The notes under the pieces are model-generated. The model searched no databases. It worked only from the letters and a program-made list of their open reading frames with translations, and was not told where the DNA came from. The position numbers and the translations under genes were made by a program. From Haloferax mucosum ATCC BAA-1512 (GTDB taxonomy: Archaea > Halobacteriota > Halobacteria > Halobacteriales > Haloferacaceae): 64,000 bases of DNA. The stretch spans positions 62,001 to 126,000 of the forward strand of contig NZ_AOLN01000018.1 of NCBI RefSeq assembly GCF_000337815.1, read 5' to 3'. Shown here in pieces: positions 18,774 to 27,583 of the stretch; position 1 is the stretch's first letter, and each line of letters starts with the position of its first letter.

Positions 18774-19279
18774 AGATACTCGATGAAATCAACGGTCCCC
18801 GCGGACGGTTCGCGCTCGCCCGCGACGACTGCCGCAATCTCGTCGGCGACGGCGTCGGGGTCGCGGTCGGTCGTGTCGATTTCGTACACGGCGTCCTCGC
18901 CGTGGAACTCGACTGCCTCGCCGAGAACAACGTCTAAAGCCTCGGACTCTCGATTCTCTCGGGCTTTGGCTTCGGGTTCGCCCCGGTCGAGTAGTCGCTG
19001 TTCGAGGATGTCCGGGCGGCAACGAAGGACGACGACGCGGTCGGCGTCGAGGTGGTGTGCGAGGTGGCTCTCGACGAGACCGTCCCAGTCGCCGAGACGG
19101 TCGCGGACGGCGTCGAGGTCAACGACGAGCGTGTCCCGGTCCTCGTCGCGTTCGGACCAGAGACCGTCTTCTTTGACGAGTTGGTTGAGGTGAATCACGT
19201 CGCAGTCGAGGTCGTCGGCGACGCGGTCTGTCGCCGTGGTCTTCCCGGTTCCGGGCGTTCCGGTGACGACGACTCTCAC
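18770..19279 (-). CDS. AK6-type adenylate kinase / nucleotide kinase
   Basis: 169 residues. The Walker A motif GTPGTGKTT is at residues 6-14 and the rest matches the short archaeal/eukaryotic AK6 (Fap7-like) family, which phosphorylates AMP and also acts in small-subunit ribosome maturation. I start at the GTG at 19279, which overlaps the hisC stop in a GTGA arrangement and places the P-loop directly at the N-terminus; a longer in-frame start would add 29 Arg/His-rich residues. It is the middle gene of a coupled hisC / AK6 / CDP-alcohol transferase operon. Confidence 0.88.
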   Translation of the reverse strand: MRVVVTGTPGTGKTTATDRVADDLDCDVIHLNQLVKEDGLWSERDEDRDTLVVDLDAVRDRLGDWDGLVESHLAHHLDADRVVVLRCRPDILEQRLLDRGEPEAKARENRESEALDVVLGEAVEFHGEDAVYEIDTTDRDPDAVADEIAAVVAGEREPSAGTVDFIEYL

Positions 19280-20361
19280 GCCGTCGGCACCTCCGAGATG
19301 ACGCGATTGAGGACTTCGACGGCGTGCTCGGTTTGGGCTTCGGTGCCGCAGGAGATGCGAATGCACTCGGGCAGGCCGAAACTGCCGCAGTCGCGGACGA
19401 TGACGCCCTCACGTTGGGCGGCCTGCGAGACAGCGGTTGCGTCGCCGACCTCTGCGAGAACGAAGTTACCGGCGCTCTCCCACGTCGGTACGTCGAGTTC
19501 TTCGCGGAGGTAATCGCGGGCCCACCGCGCGGTCTCGACCGTCTTTTCGACGTGTTGTTCGTCGTCGAGCGCGGCGAGTGCGGCGCGGCAGGCCAACTCG
19601 CTGGCCGCAAACGGCGTGTTCACGCGAGCGTAGGCGTCCGCCCACGACTCGGGAACGCAGGCGTAGCCGACTCGGAGGCCCGCGAGTCCGTAGGCCTTCG
19701 AGAAGGTGCGCATGACCGCGATGTTGTCGTACTCGGCGAGCAGGTCGATTGCGGACGGTTCGTCGGCAAACTCGGCATACGCCTCGTCTACGACCAGAAG
19801 CGTGTGGTCTGCGACCGATTCGGCGAGTTCGACGAGTTCGTCGCGCGGGACGACAGAGCCGGTCGGATTGTGCGGCGTCGTGAGGTAGACCATTCGCCCA
19901 CCGTCGTAGGCGTCGAGCACGCGGTCGGCAGACTGCTCGAAACCGTCGGCCTTCGACACCTCGTACTGGGCGGCGTCGCCGTGATGGTACCGGGCGCTCA
20001 TCGAGTAGTACGAAAAGCCGGGCGTCGGTTCGAGGATTTCGTCGCCGGGGTTGAGCATCGCGCGGGTCAGGTAGTCGATAGAGCCGTCGGCACCGGGCGA
20101 AACCCACACCTGCTCGGATTCGAGACCCCACTTGTCGGCGAGGGCGTCGGTCAGGTCGGTGTGTGCGGTCTTCGGGTAGACGCTCACGGTCGGCGCGGCG
20201 TCTTCGATGGCCGCGACGGCCTTCGGACTCGGGCCGTGAGGGTTCTCGTTCGAGGAGAGTTTCGTCAGGTCCTCGGGGTCCATCCCGAGTTCGCGGGCGA
20301 CCTCCTCTGTCCCGCGACCGGGTACGTAGGGAGCGTGCGCGGAGAGGTCCCGTGGTTGCAT
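19276..20361 (-). CDS. hisC: Histidinol-phosphate aminotransferase
   Basis: 361 residues, fold-type I PLP aminotransferase. It converts imidazole-acetol phosphate to histidinol phosphate. The N-terminal YVPGRG and KLSSNENP motifs, TPHNPTG near residue 165, DEAYAEF near residue 192 and the PLP-lysine region RTFSKAYGLAGLR near residue 218 are all characteristic of HisC. It is the first gene of a coupled operon; its TGA overlaps the GTG of the AK6 gene. Other his genes are not in the window, as is usual for haloarchaea where they are dispersed. Confidence 0.94.
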   Translation of the reverse strand: MQPRDLSAHAPYVPGRGTEEVARELGMDPEDLTKLSSNENPHGPSPKAVAAIEDAAPTVSVYPKTAHTDLTDALADKWGLESEQVWVSPGADGSIDYLTRAMLNPGDEILEPTPGFSYYSMSARYHHGDAAQYEVSKADGFEQSADRVLDAYDGGRMVYLTTPHNPTGSVVPRDELVELAESVADHTLLVVDEAYAEFADEPSAIDLLAEYDNIAVMRTFSKAYGLAGLRVGYACVPESWADAYARVNTPFAASELACRAALAALDDEQHVEKTVETARWARDYLREELDVPTWESAGNFVLAEVGDATAVSQAAQREGVIVRDCGSFGLPECIRISCGTEAQTEHAVEVLNRVISEVPTA

Positions 20362-20406
20362 GGTCGGAAGATGCGGGTCGCGGTTCTTAAGGATGCGTAC
20401 TCTGGC

Positions 20407-21375
20407 TTAGGCCGCCCCGTCAGTCGGCCCGTACTCGTCGAACGACGGGGATTCGTCGAGCGCGTCGGGGACGAAAAGCGTCGTCTCGCCGAACTCGCGG
20501 ATTATCGACTGTCCTTCGCGCCCGGTGAGGTAGCCGACGTACGCCATCGCTAGCGAGTAGTTCACGTCGTGTCGCGCGGGGTTCGTCGGGATGACCGCGT
20601 AGTCGTTTCGCAACACGTCGGGACCGCCACCGAGCGGTCCCTCGACGAACGCCGAAAGCGAGGTCGAATCCGCCATCACGTGGTTGGTTCCCCTATCGAC
20701 GAGCGTGTACGCGCCGCGCCGACTCGCCTGTCTGAGCGTGTCGCCCATCCCGTCACCGGTTGCCTGATACCACCGGCCACCGCGGTCGGCGTCGGCGCGG
20801 TCCCACAGCGACTGCTCTTTGAGATGGGTTCCGGAGTCGTCGCCACGGGAGAGAAACAGCACGTTCGCGTCGGCGATGCGTTGGAATGCCGCAACCGGGT
20901 CGTTTCCGACCGCGTCGATGCCCGCCGGGTCGTCGTCGGGACCGACGACGAGGAAATCGTTGTGCATCAGGTCGCGTCGGTTGATGCCGTGGCCGGCGCG
21001 GAGAAACTCGTCTTCGGCGCTTCTGGCGTGGGTGAGAACCACGTCGGCGTCGCCGTCGGCCGCGGTTCGAAGTGCCGCGCCGGTCCCTTGGACCAGCGTC
21101 TTGACCCGCACGCCGAACGCGTCGTCGAATCCATCGTGGAGCGCGTCGAGAAGCCCCGTGTCGTAGGCGGTCGTCGCCGTGGCGAGGACGAGGTCGCCGC
21201 GGCCGGAGTCTACGGACGCATCCGCCGCGTCGGTCCCGCCGGTCCTACCGGTCGCTGAGCCACCCGAACCGGCGTGTGTTGTGGATTCCTGTCTCCCCGA
21301 ACCGTCGCCGAGACACCCCGCGACGCCGAGCGCGCCCACCGCCCCGAGTGCCCGTACGTATCGTCGCCGACGCAT
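20407..21375 (-). CDS. Substrate-binding lipoprotein, tungstate/molybdate-type (TupA-like)
   Basis: 322 residues. The N-terminus RRRRYVRALGAVGALGVAGC is a Tat-type signal with a lipobox (GVAGC), so the protein is anchored outside the membrane. The mature part opens with LVLATATTAYDTGLLDAL and contains GDADVVLTHARSAED, SRGDDSGTHLKEQSLW and LVDRGT, the pattern of periplasmic TupA-like anion-binding proteins. The start at 21375 puts the Tat motif at the N-terminus. No ABC permease or ATPase gene lies beside it, so its transporter partners must be elsewhere. Confidence 0.88.
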   Translation of the reverse strand: MRRRRYVRALGAVGALGVAGCLGDGSGRQESTTHAGSGGSATGRTGGTDAADASVDSGRGDLVLATATTAYDTGLLDALHDGFDDAFGVRVKTLVQGTGAALRTAADGDADVVLTHARSAEDEFLRAGHGINRRDLMHNDFLVVGPDDDPAGIDAVGNDPVAAFQRIADANVLFLSRGDDSGTHLKEQSLWDRADADRGGRWYQATGDGMGDTLRQASRRGAYTLVDRGTNHVMADSTSLSAFVEGPLGGGPDVLRNDYAVIPTNPARHDVNYSLAMAYVGYLTGREGQSIIREFGETTLFVPDALDESPSFDEYGPTDGAA

Positions 21376-21445
21376 TGGCTCTCCTTTCGCGTCAGCGACG
21401 TAAACCTCTCCGGTGTCGCGCTCGACGACTCGCAACCGGGGTCGA

Positions 21446-23038
21446 TTACGAGAGGCGGGCGCGGAGCGACGACGCGAGTCGGACGGCGAGCGCGGCGATG
21501 GTCAGCGTCGGATTCATCGCCCCGCCGGTCGGGAAGACGCTCGACCCGGCAATCCAGAGGTTTCGTACGTCGTGGGTTCGGCACTCCGCGTCAACGACGC
21601 TCGAATCGGGGTCGTCGCCCATCCGCGCCGTTCCCATGTGATGGAACGCCGGGCCGGTATTGTCGGGACCGACGGTCCACTCGACATCGACGCCGAGTTC
21701 GTCCAGTACCGACGCCTGCACCTCGTTCGCCCGCGAGAGCGCGGTTTTCGTCTGGTCGTCGATGGACCAATGAACCTCCGGTACCGGGTCACCCAAGTCG
21801 TCCGTCGTCTCCCGGTCGAGTCCGACGTAGTTGTCCGCGCGGGGGAGCTGCTCGACGAGCGCGCCCATCGAGATGTGCGTCCCGTAGCTCTCGTCTAACT
21901 GTTCGAGCAACTCGTCGCCCCACGTGTCCGCGTGGAGTGCGTCGATGACCGGTGACGGGCCGGCGTAGTTGAGAAACTCCAGTTTGACGCCGTTGACCGG
22001 CTCTGTGTCGTCGTAGAACTGGTGACACTCGCTGGTGTTGAAGCCGACGTGGTTCTGTCTGGTCGGGCGGTCCAAGCGGCCGCCCATCCCAGCGAAGAGG
22101 TGGTCCATGAAGTACCGGCCGAGGACTCCGGAGGAGTTTGCGAGACCGTTGGGGTGGCGGTCGGATTCGGAGAGCAAGAGCAGTCTGACGGTCTCGACGC
22201 CGCCGCAGGCGACGACGAACTGGTCGGCCGCCTGCCGGTGGGTTTCCCCGTCAGGTGTCGTGTACGCGGCGGCGACGACTCGCTCGCCCGACTCGTCGTG
22301 TTCGAGTCTGCGAACGCGTGCCCTGTCGATAACGCGTGCGCCCGCCGCTTCGGCCTTCTCGACGTGCGATTCGGCGGTGTACTTCGCGCCCGACGGACAG
22401 ACCGGTTTACATGTTCCGTAGCCGACACACGGTGAGCGACCGTCGTACGGTTCGGCGTTGCGGGCGCTCGGAACCGAGTGCATGTCGAGTCCGAGTCGTT
22501 CACAGGCTTCCGCGAAGATGGAATCGGAGTGCGACGGCGGGAACGCGGTCATCGGAAACGGGTCGTCGCGCGGCGGCGCGTACGGGTTGTCCATCGCGCC
22601 CGCGACGCCGAGTTCGCGCTCTGCCTCGGCGTAGTAGGGTTTGAGGTCGTCGTAGTCAAGCGGCCAGTCGGCACCGACGCCGTGACGCGAATCGAGTTCG
22701 AAATCGCGCTCGTGGAGGCGCATTACCATGCCCTGCCAGTGGAGCGTGGTTCCGCCGACACCTTTCACGCGGGCCGCGTTCAGCGGGTAGAACGACTCGC
22801 CGGACGACGAAAACGCGTCGCGCGGGCCACCCATCTCCCACGGGCCGTCGAGACCGGGGCGGACGTGTGCTTCCAGTTGTTCCCGACGGTCGCCGTCGAA
22901 TCGCGGTCCCGCTTCGAGAACGACGACGTTCTGCCCCGACTCCGCGAGCCGATGGGCGACGATGCCGCCGGCAGGCCCGGCACCGACGATACACACGTCG
23001 GCGTCGGCGACCGGCGCTCTCGCTCGTTCGTCAGCCAT
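21446..23038 (-). CDS. GMC-family oxidoreductase, gluconate/sugar dehydrogenase large-subunit-like
   Basis: 530 residues. The FAD-binding Rossmann motif VGAGPAGGIVAHRLAE is at residues 18-33, followed by ADWPLDYDDL near residue 125, a cysteine cluster CVGYGTCKPVCPSG near residue 205 and the C-terminal HHMGTARMG and NPTLTIAALA typical of GMC enzymes. Together with the adjacent small subunit this resembles membrane-linked gluconate 2-dehydrogenases that oxidise a sugar or sugar acid. The gene overlaps the preceding subunit gene by 8 bases. No cytochrome c subunit is next to it; the electron acceptor is unknown. Confidence 0.9.
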   Translation of the reverse strand: MADERARAPVADADVCIVGAGPAGGIVAHRLAESGQNVVVLEAGPRFDGDRREQLEAHVRPGLDGPWEMGGPRDAFSSSGESFYPLNAARVKGVGGTTLHWQGMVMRLHERDFELDSRHGVGADWPLDYDDLKPYYAEAERELGVAGAMDNPYAPPRDDPFPMTAFPPSHSDSIFAEACERLGLDMHSVPSARNAEPYDGRSPCVGYGTCKPVCPSGAKYTAESHVEKAEAAGARVIDRARVRRLEHDESGERVVAAAYTTPDGETHRQAADQFVVACGGVETVRLLLLSESDRHPNGLANSSGVLGRYFMDHLFAGMGGRLDRPTRQNHVGFNTSECHQFYDDTEPVNGVKLEFLNYAGPSPVIDALHADTWGDELLEQLDESYGTHISMGALVEQLPRADNYVGLDRETTDDLGDPVPEVHWSIDDQTKTALSRANEVQASVLDELGVDVEWTVGPDNTGPAFHHMGTARMGDDPDSSVVDAECRTHDVRNLWIAGSSVFPTGGAMNPTLTIAALAVRLASSLRARLS

Positions 23039-23618
23039 CGTTCTCCCCGGCGTTCACGTCGCTCTGACCGCCGTCCATCGCCGCCCGCTGGTAACTGTCA
23101 GTTCCACCGGCGTGTCCGATTGGGTTCTCGATACCGACGAGGCGGCCGCCGGTGGGCGAGGCGTAAAACGCATAGAGGAGTTCGTTCACGACGTAGAACC
23201 TGACTCGCTCGGAGACGTTGCCTTCGGGGACGGGTTCGGAGTCGGCCACGCCGAGTTCGCGCAGGAGGTCGTCCCGGTCGTCCGCGGCGAGGTCGGCAAA
23301 CGGTGCGCCGTGCCAGTCACGGGCGATTTCGTCCAGTTCAGAGACGACGGTTTCCATGGCGGCTTGCCGCGATGCATCGCGTGAACGGCCCGTAACGTAC
23401 GTTTCGACGAACTCACCGACGCCAGTCACTTGGCTCGGATAGACGACTTCCGCCGCGGCGGTCATCGTCGCCAGCAGGTCCGTCTCGGCGGGGTCTCTGT
23501 CGCCGGACGAACCATCTCCGTCGGCGGCCGTCGGGTCGAGCGTGCTGAGACCGAGCGCACCGCCGGTGATGCCGAGTCCGGCGAGCACCGCGAGAGCGTC
23601 TCGTCGCGTCAGTCGCAT
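23031..23618 (-). CDS. Gluconate 2-dehydrogenase subunit 3-like protein with Tat signal
   Basis: 195 residues. A Tat signal (MRLTRRDALAVLAGLGITGG) is at the N-terminus, so this subunit is exported folded and may carry the GMC partner, which has no signal of its own. The remainder has the helical pattern of subunit 3 (AAAEVVYPSQVTGVGEFVETYV near residue 60; RVRFYVVNELLYAFYASPTGG near residue 140). I start at 23618 because that ATG places the twin-arginine at residues 5-6. It is the first gene of the pair and overlaps the GMC start by 8 bases. Confidence 0.87.
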   Translation of the reverse strand: MRLTRRDALAVLAGLGITGGALGLSTLDPTAADGDGSSGDRDPAETDLLATMTAAAEVVYPSQVTGVGEFVETYVTGRSRDASRQAAMETVVSELDEIARDWHGAPFADLAADDRDDLLRELGVADSEPVPEGNVSERVRFYVVNELLYAFYASPTGGRLVGIENPIGHAGGTDSYQRAAMDGGQSDVNAGENDG

Positions 23619-23797
23619 TCGGCGGGAGTTAGGCGAGCCTAAACATATGGCTTGTCCTCCGCAGGCATTATCGTTGGACGACGAACACGACGACGAGGTG
23701 GTATTTCTCTGGGGTCGAAGAAGAAACATCGGCGGCGCGACCGAATACCTTGCTTCGGTCGAACTGCTAGGGTCGGTCATCTCGGGAGTGTGTTCGG

Positions 23798-23974
23798 TTA
23801 TCCCGTGTCAACACCAGCTTCGATTCTCTCCAGAAAGAGCATCGATAGCCAGTCGGCCACGACGATGACCGCCGAAAAGCCGATGACGACCCAGATGAGG
23901 TTGTCCGTTGACAGTCACCGTAGTGCTCCGAAGCTGAACATTCCAACGACTGCAAGGAGACCCCCGAGTATCGC
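23798..23974 (-). pseudogene. Decayed small membrane-protein gene
   Basis: Directly after the FAA-hydrolase stop, and in the same frame, the minus strand reads AILGGLLAVVGMFSFGALR, then a TGA, then STDNLIWVVIGFSAVIVVADWL and an acidic tail ending at a TAA (23798-23800). Two membrane-like segments with good hydrophobic runs are split by one stop and no start codon is usable. The simplest reading is a gene of about 60 codons that has lost its start and gained a stop. A sequencing error is possible. Confidence 0.4.
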
Positions 23975-24706
23975 TCAGACCTGCTGAACGTCGTGTTCGA
24001 GGACGCCAACGCCTTCGACTTCGACTTCGACGCGGTCGCCGTCTTCGAGCGACCCGACGCCCTCTGGCGTCCCCGTCGAAATCACGTCGCCGGGTTCGAG
24101 CGTCATGTAGGCCGTGATTTCGGCGACGAGTTCCGGAACCGAGAAAATGAGATGGTCGATGCTGGAGTCCTGTCGTACCTCGCCGTTTACGCGGAGCGAG
24201 ATACTGGCGTCGTTAGCGAGGTGCTCGGGGTCGGCGAGCACCGGACCGAGCGGGGCCGCGCCGTCGAACGCCTTACCGCGAACCCAGTTGGTCTCGATAT
24301 CTTGGTCGTCGCGGTTGGAAACGTCGTTCATGACGGTGTAACCTGCGACGACTGTCTCGGCGTCTTCGGGCGCGACGTTCCGGCACTGCTCGCCGATGAC
24401 GACGGCGAGTTCGGCCTCGTGTTCGATATTCTCCTTTCCAGCCGGTAGGGACACGGTGTCGCAGTGGCTGGCGACCGCGTTCGGCGGCTTGAGGAACAAA
24501 AGCGGGCGGTCGGGAACCGACTCGTCTCGCTCTTCGGCGTGCTTGGCGTAGTTCCGACCGATACAGACGATTTTCGTCGGTTCGCACGGCGGGAGCACGT
24601 CCACCTCTTCGAGGTCGTACGTCTCACCGCCGAAGGAAACCGACTCCCCGTGCCACTCGCCCCGTCGGACCGCCCCGGCCGGGTCGCGGAATCGAACGTG
24701 GTGCAT
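23975..24706 (-). CDS. Fumarylacetoacetate hydrolase family protein
   Basis: 243 residues. The FAA-hydrolase domain is nearly complete: VCIGRNYAKHAEE near residue 45, FLKPPNAV near residue 67, IEHEAELAVVIG near residue 87 with metal-binding Glu, the GYTVMNDVSNRD segment near residue 120, and GDVISTGTPEGVG near residue 215. The family hydrolyses or decarboxylates acylpyruvates and related 2-oxo acids with a divalent metal; the substrate here is unknown. The ATG at 24706 gives the MHHVRF start; the upstream extension is Pro/His-rich. No aromatic-degradation cluster is adjacent. Confidence 0.9.
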   Translation of the reverse strand: MHHVRFRDPAGAVRRGEWHGESVSFGGETYDLEEVDVLPPCEPTKIVCIGRNYAKHAEERDESVPDRPLLFLKPPNAVASHCDTVSLPAGKENIEHEAELAVVIGEQCRNVAPEDAETVVAGYTVMNDVSNRDDQDIETNWVRGKAFDGAAPLGPVLADPEHLANDASISLRVNGEVRQDSSIDHLIFSVPELVAEITAYMTLEPGDVISTGTPEGVGSLEDGDRVEVEVEGVGVLEHDVQQV

Positions 24707-25014
24707 AGCCGACGGGTTGGGATGGGTCGTGATAGGTTTTTGCATCCCACTCCGTCTGGCCGGTGTATCAGGGTGCGCGGAGAACTGTCTCACTTCGTGT
24801 CTCTACGCCCCATGTTGTGTGCGATTATATTGCACGATTCGCATCGTTTTTCTAGCCACGTACTAACCGAGCAGTATCGGTCGTCCCGGCAGGTTCGTTC
24901 GAGTGGACTCAGGGGCGACCGATTTTGTGGTCTCACTCACCGAGAGAGTGGTGTGTTCGCGCCTCAAACACATCGGACAGAAGACATATACTAGGTCACT
25001 GTTGACCGGCTTCC
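24707..25014. other. Intergenic gap between FAA hydrolase and lipoprotein remnant
   Basis: 308 bases with no supported gene. The part from about 24805 to 24860 is AT-richer and could hold promoters. I see no repeats or RNA genes here. Confidence 0.45.
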
Positions 25015-25236
25015 ATGCACGTAACGCGACGTTCAGCACTTCGTCTCTGCTCGGCGACGGTACTGTCGAGCATCGCCGGCTGTCTTTCTGCGGGGAACGG
25101 CCTGGGAGAGCAGTGTACGGCGGCAAAACACGAGTCCGACGTCGAACTCTCCGAGGACTTTTCGTGGCCGACGACTGGATACGACCTCGGAAGCACAGCT
25201 ACGGACGTGTCGGCGTCGCTGTCGGTTCTCGTCTGA
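25015..25236 (+). pseudogene. Truncated lipoprotein, possible start of a PQQ-propeller protein
   Basis: 73 residues. The N-terminus has a twin-arginine (TRRSALRL) and a lipobox (IAGC), so it encodes a complete export signal. The mature part runs to [14 protein letters not shown], which looks like the opening of a haloarchaeal PQQ-binding-like beta-propeller (W-P-x-x-G-x-D), and then stops after only about 15 more residues. I read it as the 5' stub of a longer gene. It could instead be a genuine small lipoprotein. The stop lies inside an inverted repeat. Confidence 0.5.
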
Positions 25237-25258
25237 CCCCGCCCGTTCTCGGTCAGAC
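25231..25258 (+). terminator. Inverted repeat at the end of the lipoprotein stub
   Basis: GTCTGACC at 25231-25238 pairs perfectly with GGTCAGAC at 25251-25258 across a 12-base loop. It overlaps the stop codon of the stub and is followed after 15 bases by a T-run (25275-25280). It could terminate transcription before the next gene. Confidence 0.4.
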
Positions 25259-25309
25259 CACCCGACGCGAATAGGTTTTTGTGTATTTCGCTACTATCGT
25301 CTGGGTGCG

Positions 25310-26026
25310 ATGGAACTCATCTGGCACGGTCATTCGACGTGGCGCGTAACGGTCGGCGAGACATCGATTCTCATCGACCCGTTTTTCGACAACCCGGAGA
25401 CGGCGCTTGACCCGACGGACGTGGAGACGCCGGACTACGTCCTCTTGACGCACGGGCACGCGGACCACATCGCCCACGCGGGCGAATTCGACGGCGCGAC
25501 GGTCGTCGCCACGCCCGAACTCACCGGCTACGTCGAAGCCGAGATGGGCGTCGAAGAGACGATTGGAATGAACATCGGCGGGACCGTCGAACTCGGTGAC
25601 GCGTTCGTCTCGATGGTTCGCGCGGACCACACGAACGGCATCAACACGGGCTACGAACACGACGCGGGCGTGCCCGGCGGCTACATGATTAGCGATTCGA
25701 AGCCGACCCAGCAGTCCGACGACGAGGCGACGACGTTCTATCACGCCGGCGACACGGGACTCATGACCGACATGCGCGAGATTTTCGGACCCTACTACGA
25801 GCCGGACGCCGCCGCGCTCCCGGTCGGCGACCACTTCACGATGGGTCCGTGGCAGGCCGCAATCGCGGCGGACTGGCTGGACGTAGGCCGCGTCTTCCCG
25901 ATGCACTACAACACGTTCCCGCCGATAGAAATCGACGTGCGGGACTTCGAACGCGAGGTCAAAGCCGCGGGCGCTCGCGCCGAGGTCACCGTCCTCGACG
26001 GCGACGAAGCGGTCACGCTCGACTAA
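25310..26026 (+). CDS. Metallo-beta-lactamase-fold metal-dependent hydrolase (UPF0173-like)
   Basis: 238 residues. The metal-binding motif THGHADH is near residue 45, preceded by the family-typical WHGHSTW start and ILIDPFF near residue 20; further ligands are His in YHAGDTG near residue 144 and the PMHYNTFPP segment near residue 198. This is the UPF0173 branch of the beta-lactamase superfamily, with no established substrate. It is a single cytoplasmic domain with its own promoter. Confidence 0.92.
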   Translation: MELIWHGHSTWRVTVGETSILIDPFFDNPETALDPTDVETPDYVLLTHGHADHIAHAGEFDGATVVATPELTGYVEAEMGVEETIGMNIGGTVELGDAFVSMVRADHTNGINTGYEHDAGVPGGYMISDSKPTQQSDDEATTFYHAGDTGLMTDMREIFGPYYEPDAAALPVGDHFTMGPWQAAIAADWLDVGRVFPMHYNTFPPIEIDVRDFEREVKAAGARAEVTVLDGDEAVTLD

Positions 26027-26126
26027 TCGCACGTCTGCGTCGCGCACTCGTATTTTTCCGTCGCTTGTGCACACAATCATCCGATTGAGGAACTTTTAGG
26101 GTCGGGTGCACCTTCCAGTCCGATGG

Positions 26127-26525
26127 ATGTCCGATATTCAAACTTCGACAGTCAGTGAGGAAGGTTTCGCAACCACGAGTCAGGTCGGCGACTTCGACCT
26201 CCAGATCGACGCGCTCGACGAGACTGGCCCGAACCCGAATGCGACGCTCGTCGCAACGTACGCCTCCTGTTTCCTCCCCGCGTTCCGCGTCGGCGGACAG
26301 AAGACCGGCAACGACGGTCTCGGCAAGATTCAGATCGACGCCGACGCCGACCTCAACGACGACGACGACCTCGAACGCATCGGATTCGACGTCTACGTCG
26401 AAGCCGACCTCTCGGACGAGGAGTTCGCCGAGATTACGGACCTCGCCGAAGACATCTGCCACGTCCACGACGCGCTCCGTTCGGAACTCCACGCTGACGT
26501 GAACGTCGTCGGCGACGCGTTCTAA
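26127..26525 (+). CDS. OsmC-like protein
   Basis: 132 residues. The first family cysteine is in ATYASCFLPAFR near residue 48 and the second in AEDICHVHDAL near residue 112, both at the positions that reduce organic hydroperoxides in OsmC/Ohr proteins. It is acidic throughout, with an Asp run (LNDDDDLE) near residue 78. I start at 26127, which removes seven unlikely residues from a longer frame. A peroxide-defence role follows from the family; the substrate is not known. Confidence 0.87.
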   Translation: MSDIQTSTVSEEGFATTSQVGDFDLQIDALDETGPNPNATLVATYASCFLPAFRVGGQKTGNDGLGKIQIDADADLNDDDDLERIGFDVYVEADLSDEEFAEITDLAEDICHVHDALRSELHADVNVVGDAF

Positions 26526-26649
26526 CCGCCGCGCTCTCTACGCTCGTTCTTTTTTCAAAAAACACCGTCTGACCGCGCGCGTGAGCGTCGCAGACGGCGG
26601 TGAAACCGCGGTGAACCCGTAGACAACAACCCGTACAGACGCCCCGTGG

Positions 26650-26784
26650 CTAGTCGCGGCGCTTTCTGTAGCTTCGAAGGCTCATTGCTGTTCCCTCCAC
26701 GATGATGACTTCCCCGTCTTGGGGGGACGATTCGACGCCGCTGTCGATCTGCTCGCGGAAGTATGGGCTGTTCGGCTCTTCCAT
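26650..26784 (-). CDS. Small hypothetical protein (44 residues)
   Basis: An ATG at 26784 opens a 44-codon frame ending at TAG. The product begins MEEPNSPYFREQ, has a central EVIIVEGTAM strand and ends with a basic RSYRKRRD tail. The GC bias at third positions and acidic N-terminus fit a haloarchaeal gene. It lies on its own between the OsmC gene and a DJ-1-like gene and is close to an AT-rich upstream stretch (26805-26850). I do not know its function. Confidence 0.6.
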   Translation of the reverse strand: MEEPNSPYFREQIDSGVESSPQDGEVIIVEGTAMSLRSYRKRRD

Positions 26785-26859
26785 ACCAGTCCCTTCGTCT
26801 CCCCTGATAAAAACCTTTGTCAGACATTCTCATGCTTGATAGCATGAGAAAAACGCGGT

Positions 26860-27456
26860 TTAGTCGTCTGCGGCGGCCGCAGTCGGTCCGTGGCTGATTT
26901 CGGTTCCGAGCACGTCGAGGAACGCCGCGAGCCACTCTGGGTGGTCCGGCCACGCCTGTCCGGTGACGAGGTTGCCATCGACGGTCACCTCATCGACCCA
27001 CGAACAACCGGCACCTTCGACCTCCGCGCGAACCGCCGGGTACGAGGTCATTTCGTAGCCGTCGAGGACGCCCGCGGCGGCGAGAATTTGCGGCCCGTGG
27101 CAGATTGCGGCGACGGGCTTGTTCTCGTCGAAGAAGTGTCGGACTGTGTCGAGTACCTCGTCGTAGCCGCGGAGATACTCCGGCGCGCGCCCGCCGGGAA
27201 CGACGAGCGCGTCGTAGTCGGCGGGGTCAACGTCTTCGAACGTCGCGTTCAACACGAAGTCGTGGCCGCGCGTCTCCAGGTACGTCTGGTCGCCGCGGAA
27301 GTCGTGAATCGCGGTCTTACACCGGTCGCCGTCCGCTCTTTCGGGGCAGACCGCGTGTACCTCGTGTCCCACCATTTCGAGCGCCTGAAACGGTACCATC
27401 ACCTCGTAGTCCTCGACGAAATCGCCGGCGAGGAGCAGAATCTTCTTTGCGGACAT
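26860..27456 (-). CDS. DJ-1/PfpI family protein
   Basis: 198 residues from the ATG at 27456 (a second ATG three codons upstream is possible). The class I glutamine amidotransferase-like fold shows [13 protein letters not shown] at the N-terminus, [12 protein letters not shown] near residue 87 and the nucleophile elbow [10 protein letters not shown] near residue 118 with the conserved Cys followed by His. Family members are proteases, chaperone/deglycases or glyoxalases; I cannot choose among these. It is a single gene divergent from a small 5' region before the HAD phosphatase. Confidence 0.92.
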   Translation of the reverse strand: MSAKKILLLAGDFVEDYEVMVPFQALEMVGHEVHAVCPERADGDRCKTAIHDFRGDQTYLETRGHDFVLNATFEDVDPADYDALVVPGGRAPEYLRGYDEVLDTVRHFFDENKPVAAICHGPQILAAAGVLDGYEMTSYPAVRAEVEGAGCSWVDEVTVDGNLVTGQAWPDHPEWLAAFLDVLGTEISHGPTAAAADD

Positions 27457-27583
27457 GGAGTTCACCCACGGCCTAGTTGTCGCGTGAGAACGATAACGAT
27501 TGTGCAGGTACCGATACGCCCCATTCGAATTTCGTTTGGGTGGTTTCTGCGGAGGCGTTCGGGTGCTCTCCGGTCCGTCTCGT

